DNA of 64,000 bases from Candidatus Cloacimonadota bacterium (GCA_023421135.1 JAEZUG010000026.1:19603-83602), one strand, 5' to 3'. Positions 52,740 through 61,977 are shown, counted from the stretch's first letter. Notes: generated by a model from the sequence alone, not told the origin. Numbers and translations: made by a program.

Positions 52740-53723
52740 CTAGAACACACCCTTGGTTTTAAAACTACAGCTTGGGCAGCAGCCAGTATTTTGCACTTCA
52801 GATACTGTTTTCCACCCAGTCCTCTGGATGAGTTTTCTGCCACAATTGGGGCATAGAGTATCTTGATATGCCTTTGCTGTAATATTTCCGGCATAGACAT
52901 AGTTCAGCTTTGCTCTAGCCAGTTCACAAGCCTGAAGAACAGTTTTAAATGGAGTTGCGGGTCTGGTCTGACGATAGGCTGGATGATAAGCAGAAAAGTG
53001 CAGTATCGTGTCTTCAGATAGAGAGGCGCAGAAATTTATCAAGGCCGAGATATCCTCCAGGCTGTCGTTGAGACCGGGGATAAGAAGATTGGTGAGCTCA
53101 AGATGAATTCCAGATTTGCTCGCCCAAGAGATATTATCCAAAACGGTTTCAAGCATTCCATGACACTCATCTTTGTAAAACCCTGGTCTGATGGACTTCA
53201 GATCAATATTCATGGCTGTAGTCACTCTGGATATCTCATGAAAGGGTTCTGGATTGAGGAAGCCATTCGTTACCAATACAATATCTATATCCGAAGCTAA
53301 AGCAGCAAAATCCAGGATATACTCGAACCATGTGAGTGGTTCCGTGTATGTGAAAGCTACCTGAGTCAGAGCCCTCGCGCTTAGAAACTGAAGCAGTTGT
53401 TCCGGACTGATGTCTCTGGTTTCCTGATCCATCTGGCTTATCTGATAGTTCTGACAGAAGCTGCACTGGAGGTTACAGGAATTAGGACCCAGTGAGAGTA
53501 TCTGAGAACCTGGATGAAAGTGATACAGAGGTTTCTTCTCGATAGGATCCAAACTAAAGGCTATGGTCTTCCCATAGTTTAAAAGCTGCATCTTGCCGTG
53601 ATCGCAGGCTCTGGAACGGCAAAGCCCCTTTTGCCCATCTTTCAGTAAGCAAGCTTGGGGACATAGTTTGCACAAGACTCTGCCGTCTTCTCTAGCTTCC
53701 CAGTATTGTGCTTCTAAAGCCAT
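52740..53723 (-). CDS. amrS: AmmeMemoRadiSam system radical SAM enzyme (AmrS)
   Basis: A 327-residue radical SAM protein. It begins with a cysteine module (CKLCPQACLLKDGQKGLCRSR) and carries the CxxxCxxC cluster site in GPNSCNLQCSFCQNYQIS. The SAM domain follows (TYTEPLTWFEY, VLVTNGFLNPEP), and it ends with a second zinc-type module (CPNCGRKL...CCPSC). It resembles the AmrS of the widespread MEMO1/AMMECR1/radical-SAM trio, whose substrate is unknown; AmrA and AmrB are not in the window. It overlaps waaA by 10 bases. Confidence 0.92.
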   Translation of the reverse strand: MALEAQYWEAREDGRVLCKLCPQACLLKDGQKGLCRSRACDHGKMQLLNYGKTIAFSLDPIEKKPLYHFHPGSQILSLGPNSCNLQCSFCQNYQISQMDQETRDISPEQLLQFLSARALTQVAFTYTEPLTWFEYILDFAALASDIDIVLVTNGFLNPEPFHEISRVTTAMNIDLKSIRPGFYKDECHGMLETVLDNISWASKSGIHLELTNLLIPGLNDSLEDISALINFCASLSEDTILHFSAYHPAYRQTRPATPFKTVLQACELARAKLNYVYAGNITAKAYQDTLCPNCGRKLIQRTGWKTVSEVQNTGCCPSCSFKTKGVF

Positions 53724-54934
53724 GTTTTTATGGACTCCAGGTGTTTTTCCAGTGCTTGCGAATTCTGCTTGAGCACGTTCTTGGCAGAGAGTCCCATACT
53801 CTGTCTTCTGGAAGGGTTATTCAGCAGATTCTCAATATCTGCACCTAGCTTCTCTCTATCTGAAAGCACTAAGGCTCCGGCGTCTGCTAGTTTACGCACA
53901 GATTCCTTACATGATTTATGATAGGGTCCGATGATGATAGCTTTCCCATAGAAAGCCGGCTCTAGCGGATTATGTCCACCATAATCGATAAACGAACCTC
54001 CAACAATAGCCAGATCACAGATACTATAGGCTCGGTTCAGGAGCCCTAATTGATCGATAAAATGCAAGTCTCTCACTACTTCTGAGCGAGACTCCATGCT
54101 ATAATCCAGAGAGGAACACAGCTTTTCCAGCTCAGATCTACGTTCCACATGCCTTGGTGCTATAAAGAGCTTTAGCTGTGGGAATCTCTGCTTCAGCCCA
54201 GGCCAGAGCTGTAGAACAAGCTCTTCCTCTCCTGGCCTGCTGCTGCCAAAGACAAGCACAAGCTCATCCTGTTTCAGCTTCCAATGCGCCTTGCTCTCTT
54301 CCAGGTCATACTCAGGTAAACCGGGAATAAACTTTAGATTGCCTGATACAGCCACCGGACAGTTAAACACACCTTGAAACCGGTCTGCATCCTCACGGGT
54401 TTGGCAGTTCACCTGCATCACACTCCTACCTGCAAAACGCAGTACTGTGGATAGCGCTTGATATCGGGGCTGCGATTTTGCTGTTATCCTGGCATTAAGA
54501 AAGATCACAGGAATTCTCAATAGAGATGCGACCAAGAGTAGATTGGGCCAGATCTCAGTCTCCATCACACAGATTAATCTGGGATTGATCTGCTTAAGCT
54601 GTCTATAACGTAGATGAAAGATGTCCAACACTGCCAGTTCAGATCTTATCTTAGGGTTGATACTCTTTCCGATTGGGAGCGCATTGATATTTGTATTCGT
54701 TATCACAATATCCTCTGGACTCACATAATCAAGCATTACACCGATTAAAGTCTTCAGAGCATTCATCTCCCCCACTGAGGCAGCATGAATCAAGACAGGC
54801 CTTCCTTCCGAACGCAGTGAGGGATGAATTGCACCCAAGTACTTTCTATATGCCAGATATGGCAGTAGTACAGGAAGGCAAAGCAGATAGATCAGCTCCA
54901 GAATGATATTGTAAAACAGCAATACTATTGCCAC
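53714..54934 (-). CDS. waaA: 3-deoxy-D-manno-octulosonic acid (Kdo) transferase
   Basis: WaaA transfers Kdo from CMP-Kdo to lipid A precursor at the inner membrane. The 406 residues start with a membrane helix and carry HAASVGEMNALK with catalytic E56, METEIWPNL, NARIT, FGSSRPGEEELV and GGSFIDYGGHNPLEPA, all diagnostic. It starts at GTG 54934, with AAGGAG about 12 bases before. It is the first gene of the long minus-strand run, right after the tRNA-Asp terminator. Together with the LpxL-like gene it supports a lipid A-containing outer membrane. Confidence 0.96.
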   Translation of the reverse strand: MAIVLLFYNIILELIYLLCLPVLLPYLAYRKYLGAIHPSLRSEGRPVLIHAASVGEMNALKTLIGVMLDYVSPEDIVITNTNINALPIGKSINPKIRSELAVLDIFHLRYRQLKQINPRLICVMETEIWPNLLLVASLLRIPVIFLNARITAKSQPRYQALSTVLRFAGRSVMQVNCQTREDADRFQGVFNCPVAVSGNLKFIPGLPEYDLEESKAHWKLKQDELVLVFGSSRPGEEELVLQLWPGLKQRFPQLKLFIAPRHVERRSELEKLCSSLDYSMESRSEVVRDLHFIDQLGLLNRAYSICDLAIVGGSFIDYGGHNPLEPAFYGKAIIIGPYHKSCKESVRKLADAGALVLSDREKLGADIENLLNNPSRRQSMGLSAKNVLKQNSQALEKHLESIKTWL

Positions 54935-54955
54935 GTTTAGAATTATCTCCTTAAA

Positions 54956-54983
54956 AAGAACAGGACGCCCTTTCAGGCGTCCT
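54956..54983 (-). terminator. Intrinsic terminator of the tRNA-Asp gene
   Basis: On the minus strand AGGACGCC (54983-54976) pairs with GGCGTCCT (54969-54962) around TGAAAG and is followed by GTTCTTTTT (54961-54953). It begins five bases after the CCA end of the tRNA. The waaA ribosome binding site AAGGAG comes right after the T-run, so waaA may depend on read-through or an overlooked promoter. Confidence 0.9.
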
Positions 54984-54988
54984 TATAA

Positions 54989-55066
54989 TGGCGGGAGCGA
55001 CGAGACTCGAACTCGCGGCCTTCTGCGTGACAGGCAGACGTTCTAACCAAACTGAACTACGCCCCC
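54989..55066 (-). tRNA. tRNA-Asp (GTC), CCA encoded
   Basis: Read on the minus strand, 75 bases plus an encoded CCA (54991-54989). The acceptor stem is GGGGGCG with CGCTCCC (one G-U); the D stem is GTTC/GAAC; the anticodon stem is TCTGC/GCAGA with loop CTGTCAC, anticodon GTC; the T arm is GCGAG-TTCGAGT-CTCGT; the discriminator base is G. All cloverleaf features are intact. It has its own promoter-like sequence and terminator, so it is probably transcribed alone. Confidence 0.97.
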
Positions 55067-55095
55067 AGCGTTGTTCATAACGATCATGTAGGGAC

Positions 55096-55123
55096 ATTCT
55101 GCAAACAGGCCTGTTTCTGTCAA
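55096..55123 (-). promoter_or_regulatory. Candidate promoter of tRNA-Asp with a palindrome in the spacer
   Basis: On the minus strand TTGACA (55123-55118, perfect) is followed after 16 bases by CAGAAT (55101-55096, four of six). The spacer contains the perfect 14-bp palindrome AAACAGGCCTGTTT (55103-55116). The start would be near 55089, about 23 bases before the mature tRNA. The palindrome could be a repressor or growth-rate operator, or chance. Confidence 0.5.
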
Positions 55124-55426
55124 GACTATTTTTACACTGAACTGAACATTTATCTGAACATGCTGCGCTCAAGACTAGCATTCTCTCCCAATGACAATAG
55201 CTTGCATTCCTGATAGCAGACTTAAAGTTGTTGGTAGAGTAGCCGATTCTGAAAGCACACCTTGATCTGAACTTCGATAAAGGGTGGCTCACTCTTTCTA
55301 CTTCCCCGCTTCTTCCTCGCTGCTTCCAAGCTGCTTCTCCAATCTTAGCCTTAGAAAGCACCGGGAGAGCCCTCGAAGAGAAATCGGATCCATCGTTCAG
55401 AGAAAGAACTGCCATCGTTGAAAAAC
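55124..55426. other. Gap between tRNA-Asp promoter and the secreted-protein gene
   Basis: About 300 bases with no credible gene on either strand and no repeat. An open frame exists on the minus strand but its translation is unlike any protein and it runs across the tRNA. No terminator was seen after the secreted-protein gene that ends at 55427. Confidence 0.4.
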
Positions 55427-57937
55427 CTAGTTTCGAAAATTCCGGGAGTTGGAAAGCTGAGAACGGTTTTCGTATTCGACTGCAGAGCTTGGTTCCACTC
55501 TGGCCCCTTCCCCCAATTCCAGGTTTCCTTTCACAATCAACCGGGCACCTCTACCAAGTCTCAAGACTGCTCCGGGAGCTAGTCTGAGTGTGGCATTTCT
55601 ATCAATCGTAAGCTTTGCCCGGGGGGCAAGATTCCTGTCTCCATCGATGAAGGCGATGGTCTTGATTGTGTTTGATCCGCGCATTCCCTCAGGAATTGTA
55701 CCGACCAGTTTCAGCAAGCGAGCTTCCCCGGCTTCCAGGGGAATAGATACCTTATTCTTTGTAATCATGAACCAGCGATTATCGGCGGGATCATAGAATC
55801 CCGGGTACTTACCCAGGTCTTTGATTCGCCTTTTATTTAGCTCCAGTTTCAGATCTTGGGCATTAGCCTGAGGGAAACTGGCTGCACTGGAATCGGGATC
55901 TACAAATCTCGGGCTGGAAAAGGTATCAGAACTGAAGTAGTTTGCTCTGCGATTTACTGCCATCAAGTTTAGCAGGCCTTCATTATCTGTATAGAAACCT
56001 GCCTGGATATAACCACTGTAGGGAGCATTTGGATCTGAATCAATTTTCACTCGATTGATTGCAGAACTGTTTGGAATTGAGTTTAATCTGCTGGTACCAG
56101 CTTCAAAGGTCTGGGTACCATTCCAGGTCATATTCTGAATCTGTTCGCCGTAGAGTCTGACTTTAGGGTTGGAATCCATTAGGGCGTTCCAAGTAACAGG
56201 GTTTATCTGGGGAGGATCATAGACGCCTCTTGGTGAAAAGACTGTCATAGCACTATAATCGCCATATCCAGAGGAATTAAAAAAGCTCTGGAAGCGGTAG
56301 TGGTAGATGCCATTGGGGCCATAACACAGAGGAAGATAGTTCATCATCTTCTGAGTGGCATAAGGTGGCAGGATCCACAGAGTCCACTGATCCACTCCGC
56401 CAATATTTACCCAGCGTGCAAAGGTTTGCACTATCGGGTAAAACTTTCTACCTGGCTCGGCAAGGGCGTAGAGCTTACTGCCCAGATAGGCATTGTGCAG
56501 CTTGGTATCCAATATATTCTGAATAAAGTTTTCTCCCGGGTTATTGAAGTCTGTATCGGGAGTGATCGGATAGATGTCTGGCGCTACAATCCGGGGTAAG
56601 ACTGAATTTCTGTATCCTTCCAAATGATCGTAGTAACGCTTGGTCTCCTTATCTATGAGAAAGTGACTTCGCATATAATCATAGGTAGCAGTATATACAT
56701 CGATCTCAGCATCAGAGATGAAATCCTGAACCATTCTAAAAGAATCAAAATGGGGCTGGAGAGGCTCATCAAAGGGATAGATCGCTGCGATATTGCCTGG
56801 AGAAGCTGCCAACAGATTGGTAAGACGATTGTAGATCCCGGTTCTGTATCTTTCAGGATTGGTGCGCATGTTGTAGTGAATCTGATCTTCCAGCTCGACA
56901 TAGTCCAGGCTAACGTCACAATTGCCATGCCAGTACAAACGTGGATTCAGGTTGATTAGCTTGAGCAGGGTTGAAGAGGGTTCGGTGCTGGGATCAAGGT
57001 CCAGATCACTGGTCAGGAGCCCTGCTCTGATGAGCTCGGAATAGGGAATCCTGAGCTCCACTGTGATATAATCGTTACTATTAGCAGTGCTTTTGAGCTG
57101 TCCCACAGTCAAAGAGCTTTTCAATGAGCTGGTGAACCGACTTTCTCTGGAAGAATGCATTACCGGAGTGCTTTGCCTGGCGTAGGAAGCTCCCAGCATC
57201 TGATAACCTTCGGCACTAAAGCTCAGCAAGGTGTCTGATACTGCTGCATTAAGATCAATATTCTCTAGCTTCACCCGATAGCGGATATAGAAGAACTGGT
57301 CTTCAAAGTTTGGTGGATTAGTCTGATAAGTGATCCACATATTATTGGGACGGCTATAAGTACCATAGGTATTCTTCCATCTGTACTTCATATCTGTATA
57401 GACTAAGCCGGGGCTTTGATTACGGGTAGCTTGCCAGGCATAACCATAGGATGCGCCTTCATCCTCCACAGCCCTGCCCACTCTTGGCAGGGAACTCTCG
57501 TCGTGTGCTGCATACCAATATCTGCTGTCGTTGAGATCTCTCGCTTTCAGATCTTCAGAGCCGGAGAATTCTGCCTCAAACTTAAAATAGATGCTGGTGC
57601 TCAGTGGGCCGGTTGAGTAGTGCATGGGATTCTCAGGATCCCTGGACCAGCTTCTATCCCAGATAACAGCATCAATTTGGTTGGAATCCAGAAGGTTCAG
57701 CATACCTGCCAAATCCCTCTCGTTGGAATCGGTCTCCACAAAAACAGAATTGTAACCCAAGCTCCTCATATACCTGGTAAGATCTTCCTTGTATCTCGCC
57801 ATATACGGCAAGGTGCTCTTCAGGTTACTGTAGGTGCCAAGTACAAAGGCTCTTGAATGCTTGGCGGCCTGCACCTGACCCCCAAAGAGGGTCAGGAGCA
57901 GGATTGCCAAAACAGATACTTTGGATCTCATATTCAC
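55427..57937 (-). CDS. Large secreted protein, possible glycoside hydrolase, family not recognised
   Basis: An 836-residue exported protein with a signal peptide (about 5-24, KVSVLAILLLTLFGGQVQA). Residues about 28-97 look like an alpha/beta unit (YMRSLGYNSVFVETDSNERD...IDAVIWDRSW). Residues about 110-350 are beta-rich and end in LDYVELED, as in carbohydrate-binding jelly rolls. Residues about 365-600 look like a TIM-barrel part with YPFDEPLQP (D390-E391-P392). The C-terminus (about 785-825) is a short solenoid-like run (RNATLRLAPGAVLRLGRGARL). It lacks the YPNPFNP-type tail of its neighbour. The GTG at 57937 abuts the preceding stop; ATG at 57931 is an alternative start. Enzymatic function is a guess. 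Confidence 0.7.
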   Translation of the reverse strand: MNMRSKVSVLAILLLTLFGGQVQAAKHSRAFVLGTYSNLKSTLPYMARYKEDLTRYMRSLGYNSVFVETDSNERDLAGMLNLLDSNQIDAVIWDRSWSRDPENPMHYSTGPLSTSIYFKFEAEFSGSEDLKARDLNDSRYWYAAHDESSLPRVGRAVEDEGASYGYAWQATRNQSPGLVYTDMKYRWKNTYGTYSRPNNMWITYQTNPPNFEDQFFYIRYRVKLENIDLNAAVSDTLLSFSAEGYQMLGASYARQSTPVMHSSRESRFTSSLKSSLTVGQLKSTANSNDYITVELRIPYSELIRAGLLTSDLDLDPSTEPSSTLLKLINLNPRLYWHGNCDVSLDYVELEDQIHYNMRTNPERYRTGIYNRLTNLLAASPGNIAAIYPFDEPLQPHFDSFRMVQDFISDAEIDVYTATYDYMRSHFLIDKETKRYYDHLEGYRNSVLPRIVAPDIYPITPDTDFNNPGENFIQNILDTKLHNAYLGSKLYALAEPGRKFYPIVQTFARWVNIGGVDQWTLWILPPYATQKMMNYLPLCYGPNGIYHYRFQSFFNSSGYGDYSAMTVFSPRGVYDPPQINPVTWNALMDSNPKVRLYGEQIQNMTWNGTQTFEAGTSRLNSIPNSSAINRVKIDSDPNAPYSGYIQAGFYTDNEGLLNLMAVNRRANYFSSDTFSSPRFVDPDSSAASFPQANAQDLKLELNKRRIKDLGKYPGFYDPADNRWFMITKNKVSIPLEAGEARLLKLVGTIPEGMRGSNTIKTIAFIDGDRNLAPRAKLTIDRNATLRLAPGAVLRLGRGARLIVKGNLELGEGARVEPSSAVEYENRSQLSNSRNFRN

Positions 57938-60900
57938 CTACTTCAAGAGCAGCATCTTATGGATTCTGGTGAAGGAGGGACTTACAATCTTGGTGAAATA
58001 AACTCCAGAGGCAACGGAACGGTTCGAGTTGTCTCTTCCGTCCCAAACCAAGTCATGTCTTCCTGGCACCAGCTCTCCCCTATGCAGGGTTTTCACAAGC
58101 TGTCCCTTTATATTGTAGATCTTCACACTCACCGGACTAGCAGCAGTAGTGCTGAAACTGATAGTTGTGCTGGGATTGAAGGGATTTGGGTAGTTGCACA
58201 GATTGCTAATAGTAGGAAGGACAATATCCTGATTGCTAACCGGATAGTTCCGGATCACGATACTTCCGTCTATCCAGCCAGCCTGGGCAGGAGTGTGCTC
58301 AAACAGAGTGCCTTGATAGAGATGGTATCCTAATCCATCAATATAAATGTCAACTGTCCAATCTTCCTGCAAGCCTTCTGGATTGATATTGAAACTCATT
58401 GGTTCAGTGCTTGGAGCCCATACACGGAAGTTCCAGGTTTTCACCTGCTGTCCTTCAGGCGCAAAATCTTCTCCAAATTCAGATTGAAGCGAGCGTTCCG
58501 GATATCCTCCAGAGACAACTACTTTGATAAAGGCAAGTTCATCAGGCATAAGCTTGGGTTTGGGGAGATCATAGTAGTAGTCGTAAGCATCGGTACTCAA
58601 TTCATTCTTGCCAACCACAATTTGATCTCTGGAACCATTGGCACAAGTGAGCTCCAGGCCTACCTGCCAGTCGGAAGCCACAGGCTCAATTGAAGGTGCA
58701 TTGAAGTAAGGATAGAAGTTGATCTGCGGATTCATACTCTCTGCGCCATTGAACTTGATCAGGAACGATTCGTAAGGATGGATCACATCTACCTGTTCGT
58801 AGAGATTGTTTCTGTAAACATATACTGCAGGAGAGATCAATTCCTGAGCTGTCATTTCTGCCATCCTGAACATGGTAGAATTGACTACAAACCGCAGATC
58901 CTTCACATAGTAATCCACTAAGTGAGGATTGGGGATGAAGTTCCAACCATTAACCAGGTTGATACTCACTTCATCACGTTGCACAGAACTCTGGGTGCTA
59001 TAGAACACTATATCCGGATTAGTGACCCAGTAAGCTCCAGAATATAGATAGTCTGTAGTTTCCACCAATGAACCAGAGTCAATCGTATAGCCTTGAGCAT
59101 CCTGTCCGAAGACATCATTAATGGATAGAACTGCCTGAGGCCAGGGATTTGTTCTCATCTTCCAGCCTGCATCGTTTTGAACGAAACTCATCTGCGGCAC
59201 AACTGCAAAGGTATAGGGGCTCTCGAAGCGCGTAACAACGCCGTCGATGGCAGTAACCAGAACCACAAGCTTGCAATTAGCCAAGTCCAATTGCGCTGGG
59301 AAATTGTAGTTTAAGTTGGTATTGGTTGAGCTCAGATGTTCAGCGATAGCCAGGCTGTCTGCATCACCATATATCCAGACATTGACTTCATCAATCAGGA
59401 AAGGATAAGTATAATTCCAAGAGAAGTTATTAGCTGTGTTTCCCTGATAAACCCTGTTTGGTATGGAACTAAAAGAAACCTTGGGCTGCAGATTACCCCA
59501 GAAGAGGTTCATAGTGCGCACATTACTATTGGTAACAGAGAAGCTATAGGGGCCGGAACTGAGGTCATGCCAGGAGCCATTACCTGTATCCTGCAGATAC
59601 AGCTTTTCTTCTCTGCCAAAGGTATCCGAGGCCTCTATATACAAGCTTTGACCCGTGATGTCGCTGCGAACCCGCATTACCCAGGAATTGAGCTCATTAT
59701 CGAGCTCAAAATCACCTTTGATCTCCCGGTTTAGCTGAGTACCTGAATTGCCCCAGTATTGTTCCCAGAAGGCGTTCCAGACCCAGCCTGAACCTGAGGG
59801 ATTAGCTTTAGTAGTATCCCAATAAACGTCCTGACCATCGGAGGCATAGACGTTTGTCCCAAAAGTCACATCGTTAGTGGCTGTACCACTGGCATTTCTA
59901 ATGGTGATGGTATGGAGCGGTGAAGGACTAGCTTCAATGGGGACATTGTGGATGTATTCTGTGTTGCCAGTGTTTGTGCTGCTGATCTTATAGGTATAGA
60001 TCTCACCATTCAGAGCGGTGTTATCCCACCATTCGTAGCTGGAGAAAGAAGGTCCCAGGATTGGGTTGCTAAGCCAGGAATCAAGCAACTCCCAGCCTCC
60101 TGAGCCACGACGGTAGATTTTGTAACCCTGATTTGTACTCTGTCCGCTAGCTGTCCAATACAGTCGAACCGAATCATCCATGCCATAGGCGGCAAATCCA
60201 TTGATGTTACTGGGTGCCAGAGTGGTGTTTACTTCGTTGGTAAGATCTGAGTAGTTACCATTCTTGTCTTTGGCCCGTAGCTTGAAGTAGTAGGTACTTT
60301 GGTTTGAAAGCCCGGGAACAGTGATAGAAGTGGTGTGGGGAGAAGCAAGAAGTTGGTTACTGCCTCGATCGTAGATTGTGAAATTGCTTTCACCAATAGG
60401 TTCTGTGGCATAGAGCACTTCGTAGCTCTCGAAGTCATAGTCGTCACTCCGCGTCCAGCTCAATGTAACACTATTAAGTAGGGCATTCGTCAGCACTAGA
60501 TCTGTGGGATTCAAGGGAGTAGCTTGATCATCCATAGCAAACATTTCGTCCATAAGATCGTTCAGGTCGCTCACCCATCTCCAATAGTATTGGATAAAAG
60601 TATCATGCGTCCTGGTATAATCCCATTGTCCGGTAGATTCATCCCAGCCGTAGAACCATTTGTAGTTGTTTTCGGTTTCCTCATACTGATTGGGAAGTTC
60701 ATCCATCTCTATATGGAAGAAGGGATCATAGGTATCATAATCTGTCCAACCTGAAAGAGTGTAAAGCATCTGCTGATTCTGAGCATAGGCCGGAAGAGTG
60801 ATCTGGTTGTTTACCGGGTATTCATTTATGCCATCGGAGAATAGGAAAGGATAGGTTTCGTAGAATACCGAGTAATAATCTGTATGATACACATCCCTGT

Positions 60901-61831
60901 GGATACCAAAGGTATTGGCGGGGATCATGATATGCTCACCCTTCATGATCAGGTCACTTTTAAAGCGGGACAGATCCCGAATGGGCAGATTTGGGCAGTA
61001 CTTCTGGTTTCCAGCAGAGATCTGGGTATTTGCCATACCAACGTGACGATTCCAATCGTAGGAGTGGATTTGAGGAGAGAATTCTCTAACCTCAAAACTA
61101 CTTCGGATATCATCCGCAAAAGCTTGGTATGCTTTATTAAACGGATGAGCAGCTACCCGTGTGGGATCGCTGAGAGATTTGGCATTTGTGAAGGGAGGAA
61201 CGTTTGTCCATCTCACTTCTCTGCCTGCCCCGGCAAACAGCACATATTTGGCATCCCAGAGTTTATAAGCTTCAAGTCCCAGAGGAACGGTAGAAAAGTC
61301 GTCACAGGGATGCGGCAAGGTCACGATCACAGGCCTGGTAGCAGCCGGATTCATGATATACAAGCCCCAGCCTTTGGCAAAGCTGCCCACTACATCATCG
61401 TAGGTATCAGCAGTTCCATTATTATCACTGTACTGCATAGCCAGGTTTTCACGGAGCAGGTAGTAGGTGCGGTTGGTATCGGTATCATTGAACTGAACTA
61501 TCTGGTAGGGAATCCCACCTGCTGCAATGGCTATCTCTGCATCTTCATACAGACCAGCAACAAAGTATCCAACAATGCTATCCCAACTATTCAGTTGAGC
61601 CGTTGTGGGGGTGGAATAATCTCCAAAACCATTGGTTTGACGGTCAAACGGTGCATAGAGGTTATAGTTTGCCGAGGCAATACCCTCTGATACATGCGAT
61701 AACCAGTCGTCATACTCTGAATTTGGTTCAGTGCCATACACAAAACCAGAAAGCGAGCCCGTTTCCACTATAATGGAAGTCAGCTGTAAACACAAGATGC
61801 CCACGACTATAGCTAGCAGTAGTCTTTTCAT
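57938..61831 (-). CDS. Giant secreted protein with FN3 domains and FlgD/Por-type C-terminal domain
   Basis: A 1297-residue exported protein with a signal peptide at 1-20. Residues about 30-430 are a domain I do not recognise, with possible metal/catalytic residues H174 and D177-D178 (LPHPCDD), R204, H229 and H256 (IHSYD). Two fibronectin type III domains follow (about 440-537 and 540-635), then beta-sandwich regions to about 1200. The last 90 residues are the secretion/anchoring tail: CNYPNPFNPSTTISF, VKIYNIKGQLVKTL, DGRDNSNRSVASGVYF. AAGGAGAATAGG precedes the ATG and a good promoter lies upstream. The N-terminal domain is presumably a hydrolase acting outside the cell; that is inference. Confidence 0.78.
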   Translation of the reverse strand: MKRLLLAIVVGILCLQLTSIIVETGSLSGFVYGTEPNSEYDDWLSHVSEGIASANYNLYAPFDRQTNGFGDYSTPTTAQLNSWDSIVGYFVAGLYEDAEIAIAAGGIPYQIVQFNDTDTNRTYYLLRENLAMQYSDNNGTADTYDDVVGSFAKGWGLYIMNPAATRPVIVTLPHPCDDFSTVPLGLEAYKLWDAKYVLFAGAGREVRWTNVPPFTNAKSLSDPTRVAAHPFNKAYQAFADDIRSSFEVREFSPQIHSYDWNRHVGMANTQISAGNQKYCPNLPIRDLSRFKSDLIMKGEHIMIPANTFGIHRDVYHTDYYSVFYETYPFLFSDGINEYPVNNQITLPAYAQNQQMLYTLSGWTDYDTYDPFFHIEMDELPNQYEETENNYKWFYGWDESTGQWDYTRTHDTFIQYYWRWVSDLNDLMDEMFAMDDQATPLNPTDLVLTNALLNSVTLSWTRSDDYDFESYEVLYATEPIGESNFTIYDRGSNQLLASPHTTSITVPGLSNQSTYYFKLRAKDKNGNYSDLTNEVNTTLAPSNINGFAAYGMDDSVRLYWTASGQSTNQGYKIYRRGSGGWELLDSWLSNPILGPSFSSYEWWDNTALNGEIYTYKISSTNTGNTEYIHNVPIEASPSPLHTITIRNASGTATNDVTFGTNVYASDGQDVYWDTTKANPSGSGWVWNAFWEQYWGNSGTQLNREIKGDFELDNELNSWVMRVRSDITGQSLYIEASDTFGREEKLYLQDTGNGSWHDLSSGPYSFSVTNSNVRTMNLFWGNLQPKVSFSSIPNRVYQGNTANNFSWNYTYPFLIDEVNVWIYGDADSLAIAEHLSSTNTNLNYNFPAQLDLANCKLVVLVTAIDGVVTRFESPYTFAVVPQMSFVQNDAGWKMRTNPWPQAVLSINDVFGQDAQGYTIDSGSLVETTDYLYSGAYWVTNPDIVFYSTQSSVQRDEVSINLVNGWNFIPNPHLVDYYVKDLRFVVNSTMFRMAEMTAQELISPAVYVYRNNLYEQVDVIHPYESFLIKFNGAESMNPQINFYPYFNAPSIEPVASDWQVGLELTCANGSRDQIVVGKNELSTDAYDYYYDLPKPKLMPDELAFIKVVVSGGYPERSLQSEFGEDFAPEGQQVKTWNFRVWAPSTEPMSFNINPEGLQEDWTVDIYIDGLGYHLYQGTLFEHTPAQAGWIDGSIVIRNYPVSNQDIVLPTISNLCNYPNPFNPSTTISFSTTAASPVSVKIYNIKGQLVKTLHRGELVPGRHDLVWDGRDNSNRSVASGVYFTKIVSPSFTRIHKMLLLK

Positions 61832-61870
61832 CCTATTCTCCTTGATATCATTACTTTATCTCTGTGTAGC

Positions 61871-61899
61871 ATTAGCATATCAAGGCAGAAAATAGTCAA
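61871..61899 (-). promoter_or_regulatory. Candidate promoter of the two large secreted-protein genes
   Basis: On the minus strand TTGACT (61899-61894, five of six) is followed after exactly 17 bases by GCTAAT (61876-61871, four of six). The start would be near 61864, giving a leader of about 33 bases to the ATG at 61831. It would drive the 1297-residue and 836-residue genes, which abut each other. Confidence 0.5.
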
Positions 61900-61977
61900 G
61901 CAGCATTTTTGATAAGTGTGCATCCTGTTGATCCCGTAGATCCAGTCATCTGCGTTCTATTCATTGATACATTTTCT

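Noticed and set aside
54951..55415. Minus-strand frame of 154 codons across tRNA-Asp
   Set aside because: It reads through the tRNA and its terminator, so it cannot be a protein gene.
60884..61690. Open reading frame of 268 codons on the plus strand
   Set aside because: It mirrors the secreted protein's N-terminal region; no ribosome binding site or recognisable motif. The minus-strand gene has a signal peptide, FN3 domains and a sorting tail.
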